From assembly GCA_045595785.1 (NCBI GenBank), contig JAZOBE010000022.1, positions 1-25,318 on the forward strand: a stretch of 25,318 bases of DNA, given 5' to 3'. The notes under the pieces were generated by a model. It was given only the letters and a program-made list of their open reading frames with translations. It searched no databases and was not told the origin of the DNA. Origin of the DNA: SFLA01 sp045595785. Its GTDB lineage: Bacteria > Bacillota > Clostridia > Oscillospirales > CAG-382. Positions 1 through 7,408 of the stretch are shown here, piece after piece. The position numbers and the translations under genes were made by a program. How positions within the stretch are numbered: position 1 is the first letter of the stretch; every line of letters begins with the position of its first letter.

Positions 1-425
1 CCAAGTCCGCCGCAGGAAATTACTTCTCCCGCAAAGATGGAAAGATATATTACCCACAAAGCATCCGGCACACCGTAAAAATAGATAAGTACGGGAGGCA
101 CAACAACAGTATTTGCCATCACAGGGAAAAGCGCCGCAAGAAGAAAATGCTTTTTACCGAATTTATAGGTAAGAAAGGCAGCAATAAGTGTTGCCAGCGA
201 GCCGAAGACTATATCCCAAACAAGGGCGCCCGCAATAAGGTTTGAGATTATACAACCCACAAACAGCCCCGGCACGGCGGCAGGGAAAAACACAGGCAGT
301 ATGGTAAGACATTCGGAAAACCGCACCTGAAACACTCCGATAGGGTTTGGCGACACAAGTGTGAGCACCGTGTACAAAGCGGCGATAATTGCCGCTTCAC
401 ATACAAAAAGGGTCTTCTTTTTCAT
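1..425 (-). CDS. queT: QueT-family queuosine precursor transporter (3' end beyond window)
   Basis: The first 141 codons are visible; the gene runs off the left edge. It encodes a hydrophobic membrane protein beginning MKKKTLFVCEAAIIAALYTV, followed by VRFSECLTILP near residues 34-44 and several further membrane helices. The VRFSE-LTILP segment after a first helix is what I recall as typical of the QueT family, small integral membrane proteins thought to import preQ1 or related queuosine precursors. The start at 425 is supported by AGGAG at 435-439, nine bases upstream. The family call is strengthened independently by a preQ1-I riboswitch directly upstream. The gene has its own promoter overlapping the end of the PHP gene behind it. 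The family call rests on motif recall, not a search. Confidence 0.88.
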   Translation of the reverse strand, partial: MKKKTLFVCEAAIIAALYTVLTLVSPNPIGVFQVRFSECLTILPVFFPAAVPGLFVGCIISNLIAGALVWDIVFGSLATLIAAFLTYKFGKKHFLLAALFPVMANTVVVPPVLIYFYGVPDALWVIYLSIFAGEVISCGGL

Positions 426-433
426 TTGATTTT

Positions 434-476
434 GCTCCTTAGTTTTGATTTAAGTGAGGATGGTTGCGAACTCACT
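434..476 (-). promoter_or_regulatory. preQ1-I riboswitch controlling queT
   Basis: Read on the minus strand, AGTGAG (476-471) pairs with CTCACT (458-453) as a six-base P1 stem. The loop reads TTCGCAACCATC. It is followed by an A-rich tail ending AAAACTAAGGAGC (446-434). This matches the compact preQ1-I aptamer design: hairpin, C-containing loop, then an AAAACUAAGG tail that folds back as a pseudoknot. The ribosome binding site AGGAG is part of the tail, so ligand binding would hide it and switch off translation. No intrinsic terminator lies between the aptamer and the start codon, which agrees with translational control. Confidence 0.85.
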
Positions 477-482
477 GATGTT

Positions 483-511
483 ATAATATCATCTTTCGCG
501 GATATTTTCAA
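483..511 (-). promoter_or_regulatory. sigma-A type promoter of queT
   Basis: On the minus strand TTGAAA (511-506) and TATTAT (488-483) are separated by exactly 17 bases. Transcription would start near 476, the first base of the riboswitch stem. The promoter lies across the last codons of the upstream PHP gene, so queT is expressed independently of it. Confidence 0.7.
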
Positions 512-1328
512 GTACGGAATAGGGTATTTTCATATTGCCCTGACCGATACCGATCTCGATATGCGGCTTCATCTTTGCGTGGAAATCTGTACCGCCGGAG
601 ATCTTGAGACCCAGCTCCTTTGCCATAGACTGGAATTTTTCCTGCATTTCAGGGGTGTAATCGTTGTAATAACCCTCGATACCGCAAAGACCGTACTTTT
701 TAAGGTCGGTAAGAAAAACACGCAGTTCATCGTCGGAAATGCGAATAAGGTGAGGGTGCGCCACGTAGGAATAACCGCCGATATTTTTAATAAGCTCCAC
801 AGCCTGACGGGCGGTAAGTGCCTGAGACCCGTCGTATGCAGGCTTGCCCACGCCCAGCCATTTGTCAAAGCCTTCCTTTACCGAAGAAATATAGCCTTTT
901 TCCATCATTATACGGGCAAAATGTGCTCTGCCGATAAGTCCCGAGGGTGCGATGGAATAGGCTTCCTCCATAGTTACGTTAAAGCCGAGGTCGTTAAGCT
1001 TTTGGCAGGTGTTAAGGGTGCGGCGGTTGCGGGCGTCCATCACGCTGTCAAGAGCTTCTTTCAGCAGAGGATGGTCGATATCTATATAATAGCCGAGAAT
1101 ATGTGTTTCCGTCTCCGACTGCACCGAAAGCTCAATGGCGGGAACGACCTCCACCCCTACCTTTTTGCCCTCGTCCATAGCGTCCTTTACGCCGGACACC
1201 GAATCGTGGTCAGACAAGGCGATTGCCGCCAGCCCCTTATTTGCCGCGTGACGTACAAGCTCACGGGGAGACATACTTCCGTCAGAGCAGGTGGAATGTG
1301 TATGAAGATCTATAAGCTTTTCTGACAT
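489..1328 (-). CDS. PHP-domain phosphoesterase (YciV/RNase AM-like)
   Basis: This is a 279-residue PHP-domain protein. The trinuclear metal site is complete: D7-x-H9-x-H11, S-D40-H41-D42, E66, H76, H191/H193 and D248-F-H250. GRAHFARIM around H136 is the insertion seen in the YciV-like branch. That branch includes 3',5'-nucleoside bisphosphate phosphatases and 5'-3' exonucleases acting on short RNA, so a soluble phosphatase or nuclease acting on small nucleotide products is the likely role. Length is normal for the family. The start at 1328 follows a GAGG-type site about ten bases upstream. It is transcribed divergently from the second PHP gene at 1473. Exact substrate cannot be set from sequence alone. 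Confidence 0.85.
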   Translation of the reverse strand: MSEKLIDLHTHSTCSDGSMSPRELVRHAANKGLAAIALSDHDSVSGVKDAMDEGKKVGVEVVPAIELSVQSETETHILGYYIDIDHPLLKEALDSVMDARNRRTLNTCQKLNDLGFNVTMEEAYSIAPSGLIGRAHFARIMMEKGYISSVKEGFDKWLGVGKPAYDGSQALTARQAVELIKNIGGYSYVAHPHLIRISDDELRVFLTDLKKYGLCGIEGYYNDYTPEMQEKFQSMAKELGLKISGGTDFHAKMKPHIEIGIGQGNMKIPYSVLENIRER

Positions 1329-1359
1329 AAAAACAAAACCTCGTTATTAAAGTACGTAT

Positions 1360-1368
1360 ATTCTACCA
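1360..1368 (-). promoter_or_regulatory. Possible extended -10 promoter of the leftward PHP gene
   Basis: The minus strand reads TGGTAGAAT (1368-1360), an extended -10 element, about 32 bases ahead of the start at 1328. No convincing -35 box is visible, which is tolerated for TGn-type promoters. Confidence 0.4.
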
Positions 1369-1430
1369 CATAAAAACCATAAAATAAATACATTTTTTGA
1401 CCGAAAGCCCTTTTTTATCTTTTTATTTTG

Positions 1431-1439
1431 TGGTATATT
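1431..1439 (+). promoter_or_regulatory. Possible extended -10 promoter of the PHP-ABC-radical SAM operon
   Basis: TGGTATATT at 1431-1439 is an extended -10 element. AAAGGAG at 1456-1462 and the ATG at 1473 follow with normal spacing. The region 17 bases upstream is T-rich and has no good -35 match. Confidence 0.45.
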
Positions 1440-1472
1440 ATAGGTAACGAGTATTAAAGGAGCGTTTAATAT

Positions 1473-2153
1473 ATGGGCTACTTATTTGAAATACATTGCC
1501 ACACCTCCGAATCCAGCGGCTGTGCCAGTGAAACGGCGGAAAGCACCGTTAAGGCATACAAAGAAAGAGGATATGCGGGAGTGGTTGTTACCGACCATCT
1601 GGGAATCGGCGGAGGTAAAGACAATTGGGCTGACCATTGCCGCCGTCAGCAGGCAGGATACCGCAACGCAAAAGCTGTTTCCGAAAAATACGGGATGACC
1701 GTGCTTTACGCCGCAGAGATTACCGTCGCTCCCAACTGGGGTAACGATTTTCTGGTGCTGGGACTTACGCCCGAGTGGTGGGTGGACCATCCCGAGCTGG
1801 ACACTATGTCACTTAACGACGTGCTTAAGACGGTGAGAGAGGCAGGCGCCTTTATATCCCACGCACACCCCTTCCGTGAGGCCAACTATATACGCAGTAT
1901 AGTTTTGGTGCCCCGACTTGTAGATGCGGCTGAGGTAAACGCAAACAGAGACGATTTTGTTAACGACAGAGCAGTTGAATACGCAAAGGCGTATTCCCTT
2001 AAATTAACCGCAGGAAGCGATAACCACGTTGCACACAGACAGGCAAGGCTGTTCGGTATGGATTTTGAAGAATGTCCCCAAACCGAAAAGCAGCTTTGCG
2101 AATTGCTGTTTGCAGGAAAGTATGAGATAAAAACGGAGAACTATAATGCTTAA
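1473..2153 (+). CDS. PHP-domain metal-dependent phosphoesterase, short form
   Basis: A compact 226-residue PHP protein with a full metal-ligand set: E6-x-H8-x-H10, D41-H42, E82, H130-x-H132 and D183-x-H185. The first ligand is Glu rather than the more usual Asp. It lacks the insertion of the neighbouring divergent PHP gene and shares little with it beyond the motifs, so they are not a recent duplication. AAAGGAG sits ten bases before the ATG. The stop overlaps the start of the following ABC exporter by eight bases, so the two are translationally coupled. PHP proteins hydrolyse phosphoesters on nucleotides, sugars or histidinol phosphate; the substrate here is unknown. Confidence 0.8.
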   Translation: MGYLFEIHCHTSESSGCASETAESTVKAYKERGYAGVVVTDHLGIGGGKDNWADHCRRQQAGYRNAKAVSEKYGMTVLYAAEITVAPNWGNDFLVLGLTPEWWVDHPELDTMSLNDVLKTVREAGAFISHAHPFREANYIRSIVLVPRLVDAAEVNANRDDFVNDRAVEYAKAYSLKLTAGSDNHVAHRQARLFGMDFEECPQTEKQLCELLFAGKYEIKTENYNA

Positions 2154-3864
2154 AAAGTTCGCATCCTACTACCGCCCCCACAAAAAGCTGTTTATTATCG
2201 ATATGGCGGCGGCGTTTCTGGTATCACTTTGCGACCTTGTGTACCCCATGATAACCAGAAACATAATAAACGTATACGTGCCCGAAAAAAAGCTTAACCA
2301 AATGCTTATTTGGGCGGCAGTGATATTGGGAATTTATCTTGCAAAGTGCGGTCTTAACTACTTTATTCAGTACAAGGGACACGTGCTGGGTGTACGTATT
2401 CAGGGCGATATGCGCCGTGATATGTTCCATCATCTGCAAAAGCTGCCGTTTTCATTCTTTGACGAAAACAAGACGGGCGTAATAATGTCCCGCCTCATGA
2501 ACGACCTTTTTGATATTTCCGAGCTTGCCCACCACGGACCGGAGAATTTGTTTGTATCCACCGTGTCCCTTATCGGTGCTTTCGTGATGCTGTCCACCAT
2601 TAATATCTGGCTGGCACTGCTGCTGTTTTTGCTTATACCGCCGGTAGTATTCTTTGCGGTAAAGACAAGAAAAATGATGCAGGATGCGTTCAAGGAATCC
2701 CGTACCAAGGTGGCTGACGTTAACGCAAACGTTGAGACATCGGTTTCGGGCGTGAGGGTTTCCCGTGCGTACACAGCGGAAAGCCACGAAAACGAAAAGT
2801 TTGATGCGGCTAACGAAAGCTTCAAAAAGGTGCGCGGAAAAGCATACCGCGCAATGGGTATTTTCCATTCGGGAATGACCCTGCTTACCGACATAATGTA
2901 CCTTGCGGTACTTCTGGCAGGCGGACTCTTCTTTTATTTCGGACATATTGACGGCGGCGATTTTGCGGCGTTTATTCTTTACACCACCTCGTTTATACGT
3001 CCCATAAATAATCTGGTTATGATATTTGAGCAAATTCAGAACGGTATGACAGGATTCACCCGTTTTGACGAGATAATGCGCGTTTCTCCCGAGGAAGAGA
3101 CGGGTGTGACCGACCCCGGCATACTTAAAGGGGATATTGAGTTCAAAAACGTAACCTTCCATTACGGCGACGATGAAAACGCGAAAAAGATTATTGACGG
3201 CCTTGACCTTCGTATTCCTGCAGGAAAGACGGTGGCGCTGGTGGGGCCCTCAGGCGGCGGAAAGACGACGCTCTGCCATCTTATTCCCCGTTTTTATGAA
3301 ACTGCAGGCGGTACCATTACTGTTGACGGAATGGATATAAAAGACATATCCCGTTTGGGACTTCGTAAAAACATCGGTATGGTTGCTCAGGACGTATTTT
3401 TGTTTGGCGGAACCATAAAGGAGAATATCGCATACGGCAACCTTGACGCTACCGACGAGGAAATTGAGGAAGCGGCGAAAAAGGCAAATATTCACGATTA
3501 TATTATGACACTTGAGGATGGATACGATACTCAGGTGGGTGAGCGCGGAGTTAAGCTTTCCGGCGGACAAAAGCAAAGAATATCTATTGCCCGAGTGTTC
3601 CTTAAAAATCCGCCCATACTTATTCTGGACGAGGCTACAAGCGCACTTGACAACGCTACCGAGATGCTGATACAGCGTTCCCTTGAGCAGCTTTCAAAGG
3701 GCAGAACCACTCTCGTGGTGGCACACAGACTCTCAACAATAAAGAACGCGGACGAGATTATAGTGCTCACCGCAGACGGTGTTGCAGAAAGAGGAAACCA
3801 CCAGCAGTTACTTGAAAAAGACGGCATTTACGCAGGTCTTTACAAATATCAGTTTAAGCAATGA
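2146..3864 (+). CDS. ABC exporter, fused membrane and ATPase domains, probably homodimeric
   Basis: A 572-residue half-transporter: six predicted membrane helices in the first 300 residues (type IV exporter fold), then a nucleotide-binding domain. All ATPase motifs are intact: Walker A GPSGGGKTT near residue 367, LSGGQ near 471, Walker B ILILDEATS with the catalytic Glu, and the H-loop in VAHRLST. With no partner half-transporter next to it, it probably works as a homodimer, exporting a lipid, peptide or drug; the substrate cannot be deduced. It overlaps the upstream PHP gene by eight bases and the downstream radical SAM gene by four (ATGA), which indicates a coupled operon. Compare the heterodimer pair at 12235-16004, where one ATPase site is degenerate. 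Confidence 0.9.
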   Translation: MLKKFASYYRPHKKLFIIDMAAAFLVSLCDLVYPMITRNIINVYVPEKKLNQMLIWAAVILGIYLAKCGLNYFIQYKGHVLGVRIQGDMRRDMFHHLQKLPFSFFDENKTGVIMSRLMNDLFDISELAHHGPENLFVSTVSLIGAFVMLSTINIWLALLLFLLIPPVVFFAVKTRKMMQDAFKESRTKVADVNANVETSVSGVRVSRAYTAESHENEKFDAANESFKKVRGKAYRAMGIFHSGMTLLTDIMYLAVLLAGGLFFYFGHIDGGDFAAFILYTTSFIRPINNLVMIFEQIQNGMTGFTRFDEIMRVSPEEETGVTDPGILKGDIEFKNVTFHYGDDENAKKIIDGLDLRIPAGKTVALVGPSGGGKTTLCHLIPRFYETAGGTITVDGMDIKDISRLGLRKNIGMVAQDVFLFGGTIKENIAYGNLDATDEEIEEAAKKANIHDYIMTLEDGYDTQVGERGVKLSGGQKQRISIARVFLKNPPILILDEATSALDNATEMLIQRSLEQLSKGRTTLVVAHRLSTIKNADEIIVLTADGVAERGNHQQLLEKDGIYAGLYKYQFKQ

Positions 3865-4733
3865 TAACCGTAAACGATTATTACAAAAGGCTCTTTGGGG
3901 AAAAGGTATATAAAATATCCCTTGCAGGAGGAAGCACCTGTCCCAACCGTGACGGAAGCAAGGGAGTGGGCGGATGTATATTCTGTTCGGAGGCCGGAAG
4001 CGGCGATTTTGTCCCCGACCCTGCTTTGCCTATGGACCAGCAGATAGACGAGGCGATACAAAAGGTGAAAAGCAAGGGCGCGAAAAAGTTTATTGCATAC
4101 TTCCAAAGCTTTACCGCCACTTATTTGCCTATGGAAAAGCTGGAGGAAAAGCTGTGTGCCGCGGCAAAGCGTGAGGAGATCGTGGGAATTTCCGTTGCTA
4201 CCCGACCGGATTGTCTGCCGGACGCGGCTTTGGATATGCTGGAAAGGTATTCGAAAATAAAGCCCTTGTGGGTGGAATTGGGTCTGCAAACAGCAAACGA
4301 CAAAACGGCAGAGTATATAAACCGTTGTTACCCAACGGAAGAATATTTGCGCGCGGCGGAAAAGCTGAAAAGCCGAAGCATTGATTTGGTTACCCACGTT
4401 ATATTCGGACTTCCCGAAGAGACGGAAGAAGATATGCTTAACACGGTGGATACCGTGATAAAAGCAAAAAGCGGCGGAATAAAGATACAGCTTTTGCAGA
4501 TACTTTCGGATTCCCGTCTGGCAGAGGAATACCAAAAAGGAAAGGTCTGCCCCATGGACGAGGACGAGTATTTTACGTTGCTGAAAAAGGCGTTATTAAT
4601 GCTTCCCGAGGATATGGTAGTACACCGACTTACAGGTGACGGAAGCAAAAAGACCCTTATTGCGCCCCTTTGGTGCGGTGACAAAAAGCGTGTGCTGAAC
4701 AAGGTAAACGCGTTGCTGAAAGAAATAAAGTAA
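3861..4733 (+). CDS. TIGR01212-type radical SAM protein (YhcC family)
   Basis: A 290-residue radical SAM enzyme. The cluster cysteines are C27, C39 and C42 in a CPN-11-CxxC layout, with the run KISLAGGSTCPNRDGSKG just before; this non-standard spacing is characteristic of the TIGR01212/YhcC family. VELGLQTAND in the middle matches the conserved SAM-binding region. The biochemical role of the family is not settled in my knowledge, so only a 4Fe-4S/SAM-dependent reaction can be claimed. The start overlaps the stop of the ABC exporter by four bases, and a strong terminator follows seven bases after the stop. Confidence 0.88.
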   Translation: MITVNDYYKRLFGEKVYKISLAGGSTCPNRDGSKGVGGCIFCSEAGSGDFVPDPALPMDQQIDEAIQKVKSKGAKKFIAYFQSFTATYLPMEKLEEKLCAAAKREEIVGISVATRPDCLPDAALDMLERYSKIKPLWVELGLQTANDKTAEYINRCYPTEEYLRAAEKLKSRSIDLVTHVIFGLPEETEEDMLNTVDTVIKAKSGGIKIQLLQILSDSRLAEEYQKGKVCPMDEDEYFTLLKKALLMLPEDMVVHRLTGDGSKKTLIAPLWCGDKKRVLNKVNALLKEIK

Positions 4734-4739
4734 AACATA

Positions 4740-4768
4740 AAACCCGACGGAATTAGTCCGTCGGGTTT
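4740..4768. terminator. Bidirectional intrinsic terminator
   Basis: Perfect 12-base arms (AAACCCGACGGA / TCCGTCGGGTTT) around a five-base loop, with T-rich sequence on the right and A-rich sequence on the left. It separates the convergent radical SAM and transposase genes and can serve both. Confidence 0.85.
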
Positions 4769-4773
4769 GTTGT

Positions 4774-5358
4774 TTATTCTTCCGAAAATAATTTATCGTA
4801 TTGCCAACGCGCGGGATTCTGATAAATATATTCATATATCTCATCATAATCCTTATGGTTTCGGACGATATGGTCATAAAAGGAACGCTGAAATATCTTT
4901 TCGCCCCTTATTCCGCGCGATTTGTTAATCTCGATGGTAGATTTATGCTTTAACCAGGCTATTGCAGCATTTACTGTAGGGGAGGGGTCTAATTTTTCCT
5001 CGCGAGCGCTAGGAAAAATTCCCCTCCCGTCATCCTTAATTATGGACAACAGTAAGTGAATATGGTTTGGCATAATAACATAGGAATCGACAGATATTGC
5101 GGGATATTTTTCGGGGATTTTTTGAATCCACTTATCAACTATCTTTCCGTATCGTGTCAGTTTCGGGAGGGGAGGCTCATCCCACCCCTCTTGGAGGGTT
5201 GGGCTAAGCCTATACCCCTCCCCTACAATCGCAGAGAGAATGTTTTTTCTGTGTTGAGTACATATTGTTAAAAAATATGAACCTTCACAACTGTAATCAA
5301 AATCCTTTAATCTTAAATATTTCCTCTTTGGCAGTTCTTTTTTTATATTATTATGCAT
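4774..5358 (-). CDS. REP-associated tyrosine transposase (RAYT, Y1/HUH family) with in-frame palindromic insertions
   Basis: A 194-residue Y1-type single-strand DNA transposase. The start resembles other RAYTs (RLKDFDYSCEGSYFLTICTQ, residues 16-35). The HUH metal motif is MPNHIHLLL with H99 and H101, and FYDHIVRN near Y161 followed by YIYQNPARW (177-185) contains the likely nucleophile. RAYTs cut and move short palindromic REP-like repeats. Two such palindromes lie inside this reading frame and encode residues 44-65 and 111-128, both in regions that vary between relatives. The frame is intact, so the protein may be active. The ribosome binding site is weak (AAAAGG about 11 bases upstream). 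It lies 30 bases downstream of the ROK kinase gene on the same strand and may be read through from that operon. Confidence 0.88.
   Translation of the reverse strand: MHNNIKKELPKRKYLRLKDFDYSCEGSYFLTICTQHRKNILSAIVGEGYRLSPTLQEGWDEPPLPKLTRYGKIVDKWIQKIPEKYPAISVDSYVIMPNHIHLLLSIIKDDGRGIFPSAREEKLDPSPTVNAAIAWLKHKSTIEINKSRGIRGEKIFQRSFYDHIVRNHKDYDEIYEYIYQNPARWQYDKLFSEE
4975..5028 (-). repeat. REP-like palindrome B inside the RAYT gene
   Basis: On the minus strand: GGGAGGGG, inner arm AATTTTTCCT, loop AGCGCTCGCG, inner arm AGGAAAAATT, AGA, CCCCTCCCC, TACA. The outer arms and the AGA bulge are identical to copy C at 12181-12226, while the inner stem is entirely different. It codes for residues 111-128 of the transposase (GRGIFPSAREEKLDPSPT). 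Confidence 0.8.
5165..5227 (+). repeat. REP-like palindrome A inside the RAYT gene
   Basis: On the plus strand: GGGAGGGGA, inner arm GGCT, a C-rich/G-rich inner hairpin, AGCC, TATA, CCCCTCCCC, TACA. It has the same outer arms and TACA end as copies B and C but a different interior, and it is inverted relative to copy B. It encodes residues 44-65 of the transposase in frame. Confidence 0.75.
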
Positions 5359-5388
5359 TGCAATATAAAAACCTTTTGTGGGATGTCT

Positions 5389-6303
5389 TTACATCAGATG
5401 TTGGAGCGCCGCGCCGAAGAGACCGCAATCACCCTTAAGAGGAGATATTACGACCTCAGCCTCGGGAAGGAGATAAGGACGCAGACGGGAAAGGAAGGCT
5501 TCGCCCTCGTTGGTGATACCGCCTGCCAGAATAACCAATTCGGGCATAAATATCTTTACCAGACTGTTAAGGGCAAGACCGAAGGTTTCAAAATATTTAT
5601 CCAGAAGGTGTCTTGCGATTTCACAACCCTCGTTGGCGGCGACAAACACTGTGCGTCCGTCAAGCTTAGGTCTCTCCTCCGCTACGCGGGCAAGGATAGA
5701 GGTGGGATGAAGCACCACAGCCTCTGCGGTATTGGCAACAAGTGCTTTTGTAGAGCAATACTGCTCAAAGCATCCGTGAAGTCCGCAGGCGCAAGGTCTG
5801 GGGTCATAAATATTGATAACGGTATGACCTAACTCCCCTGCTCTGCCGTTTTTGCCGGTAAGCAGCTTTCCGTTACAAATAACACCGCCGCCAACGCCTG
5901 TGCCGATGGTGATCATCATAACGTCCTTTTTGCCTCTTGCCACGCCTGCCAAATACTCGCCCATAACAGCGCAGTTACCGTCATTTTCCAGCATAGCGGG
6001 AACACCGAGATTTTCGGAAAGTATCTTTGCGATAGGCGCATTGCGGAAGGGTAGGTTGCCTGCAGTAATAACTATACCGTTTTTACTGTCTATTCTGCCT
6101 GCGGAGCCGATGCCCACACGCTCGATATCGTATTTGGACATGAGTGACTTTGCCGCGGCGGTAATATCCTCAAGGATGGCGTCGGTACCGTCGGTAACGC
6201 GGGTGCGCACCGAGGTATCATCAACTATAATTCTTTTTTCTTTATCGACAACGCCCAACTTTACCTTGGTACCGCCGATATCTATACCCAAAAGATATGA
6301 CAT
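5389..6303 (-). CDS. ROK-family sugar kinase (probable glucokinase or N-acetyl-hexosamine kinase)
   Basis: A 304-residue ROK protein starting MSYLLGIDIGGTKVKLGVVD. The reading frame is open 16 codons further upstream, but the ATG at 6303 is chosen because the ATP-binding DxGGTK motif normally lies within the first 12 residues, an AAAGGATGG site precedes it, and it falls four bases after the nagA-like stop. Motifs: LENDGN with the catalytic Asp at 108, GELGH at 156-160, and the zinc site CACGLHGCFE (C171, C173, C178, with H160). There is no N-terminal DNA-binding domain, so it is a kinase rather than a NagC-type repressor. Last gene of a four-gene operon whose NagA-like member suggests an amino-sugar substrate. 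Confidence 0.85.
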   Translation of the reverse strand: MSYLLGIDIGGTKVKLGVVDKEKRIIVDDTSVRTRVTDGTDAILEDITAAAKSLMSKYDIERVGIGSAGRIDSKNGIVITAGNLPFRNAPIAKILSENLGVPAMLENDGNCAVMGEYLAGVARGKKDVMMITIGTGVGGGVICNGKLLTGKNGRAGELGHTVINIYDPRPCACGLHGCFEQYCSTKALVANTAEAVVLHPTSILARVAEERPKLDGRTVFVAANEGCEIARHLLDKYFETFGLALNSLVKIFMPELVILAGGITNEGEAFLSRLRPYLLPEAEVVISPLKGDCGLFGAALQHLM

Positions 6304-6307
6304 TTTC

Positions 6308-7408
6308 TTAAACCATCCTTTCACCGCCCAAGAAAACGGCGGTAATATCAAAGTTTTTATCCAATACGACTATATCTGCGCGCTTGCCTGCTTCAAGAGA
6401 GCCGCGCGTGTTGTCTCCGCACGCCTTTGCAGGGTTGACAGATGCCATTACCGCTATCTCTGCAGGAGAAAAGCCCAGACGGAACATATTTTTAATACCG
6501 TCATACAGAGTTTTTGTGCTTCCTGCGATAGTCTTTTTATCGTCGGCGAGGCAAAGTCCGTTTTGAACGTAGCGAGTCCTGCCGTCAACAACGTAGATTC
6601 CGTCGCCCAATCCTGCAAACACGCCGCTGTCGCTTATCATAGTGATATTATCCACGCCCTTGCACTTTACAGCCACCTTTATTGCGGCGGGAGAAACGTG
6701 GTAAAGGTCGCAAATAAGCTCACAGCCGATATTATCGTGGGTAAAAGCGTAGCCCAGCACACCGGGATCGCGGTGGGTAAAGGGACGCATTCCGTTATAT
6801 GTATGGGTAAGTCGGGACGCACCAAGAGACACTGCTTTTTCAGCCTGCTCATAGGTAGCGTCGGTATGCGCCATAGAAACGGTTATTCCGTTTTCAACGC
6901 AGTATTCCACGGTTTCGTATCCGTTTTCCAGCTCCGGCGCAAGCGAAACTATCTTTACCCTGCCACCGCTTTCCTTTTGCATATTCCGGATAAGCGTTAT
7001 ATCGGGATTGCGAAGCTTGTGTCGGTTCATCGCGCCGATACGTGCAGGGTTTACGAAGGGCCCCTCCATATGGATGCCCAGAATACGCTCATCCTGCTGA
7101 CGTGCAATATTACGCGCGGCGGCATAAAGCTCATCATATTCAAGGGTTCTTGTGGTGGCAAGCACCGCCGTTACGCCCAGCTTCGACAGCTTGTCAAGCC
7201 CCGAGGACAGATCCTCATCGGGAGAGGAGAACTCGGTGCCGAAGCAACCGTGGTTATGAGTATCTATAAATCCGGGGAGTACGTAACAATCGGTTGCATC
7301 GTACTCGCCGGAAACGCTTTCTTCGGTGATGACACCGTTTTCAAAGCACAGATCTTTTTGTTTCAAGGTTTTATCCGAGCAAAAAACTGCTCCGCCGGTT
7401 ATTTTCAT
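6308..7408 (-). CDS. nagA: NagA-like N-acetylglucosamine-6-phosphate deacetylase
   Basis: A 366-residue amidohydrolase of normal NagA length. Landmarks: GFIDTHNHG with H51 and H53, GIHMEGPFVNP with the metal ligand E115, MAHTDAT with H181, THTYNGMRPF with H202, and MISDSGVFAG with the catalytic Asp at 260. It removes acetate from N-acetylated amino-sugar 6-phosphates in the cytoplasm. The loop after EGPF reads IGAMNRHKL, where canonical NagA enzymes usually have a GAH motif contributing a substrate-binding histidine, so the exact substrate may differ. The start overlaps the stop of the preceding TIM-barrel gene by four bases. No nagB deaminase is present in the window. Confidence 0.85.
   Translation of the reverse strand: MKITGGAVFCSDKTLKQKDLCFENGVITEESVSGEYDATDCYVLPGFIDTHNHGCFGTEFSSPDEDLSSGLDKLSKLGVTAVLATTRTLEYDELYAAARNIARQQDERILGIHMEGPFVNPARIGAMNRHKLRNPDITLIRNMQKESGGRVKIVSLAPELENGYETVEYCVENGITVSMAHTDATYEQAEKAVSLGASRLTHTYNGMRPFTHRDPGVLGYAFTHDNIGCELICDLYHVSPAAIKVAVKCKGVDNITMISDSGVFAGLGDGIYVVDGRTRYVQNGLCLADDKKTIAGSTKTLYDGIKNMFRLGFSPAEIAVMASVNPAKACGDNTRGSLEAGKRADIVVLDKNFDITAVFLGGERMV

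Noticed and set aside
426..1325. Plus-strand open frame of 299 codons opposite the first PHP gene
   Set aside because: The PHP reading on the other strand has a full metal site, and this frame would begin inside the queT riboswitch region.
2146..4733. ABC exporter plus radical SAM gene as a RiPP (peptide natural product) cluster
   Set aside because: No precursor peptide, peptidase domain or RRE-type domain is visible, and the radical SAM protein belongs to the widespread YhcC type.
4774..5358. RAYT as a pseudogene broken by the palindromes
   Set aside because: Both insertions keep the frame, there are no internal stops, and the HUH and C-terminal Tyr regions are intact.
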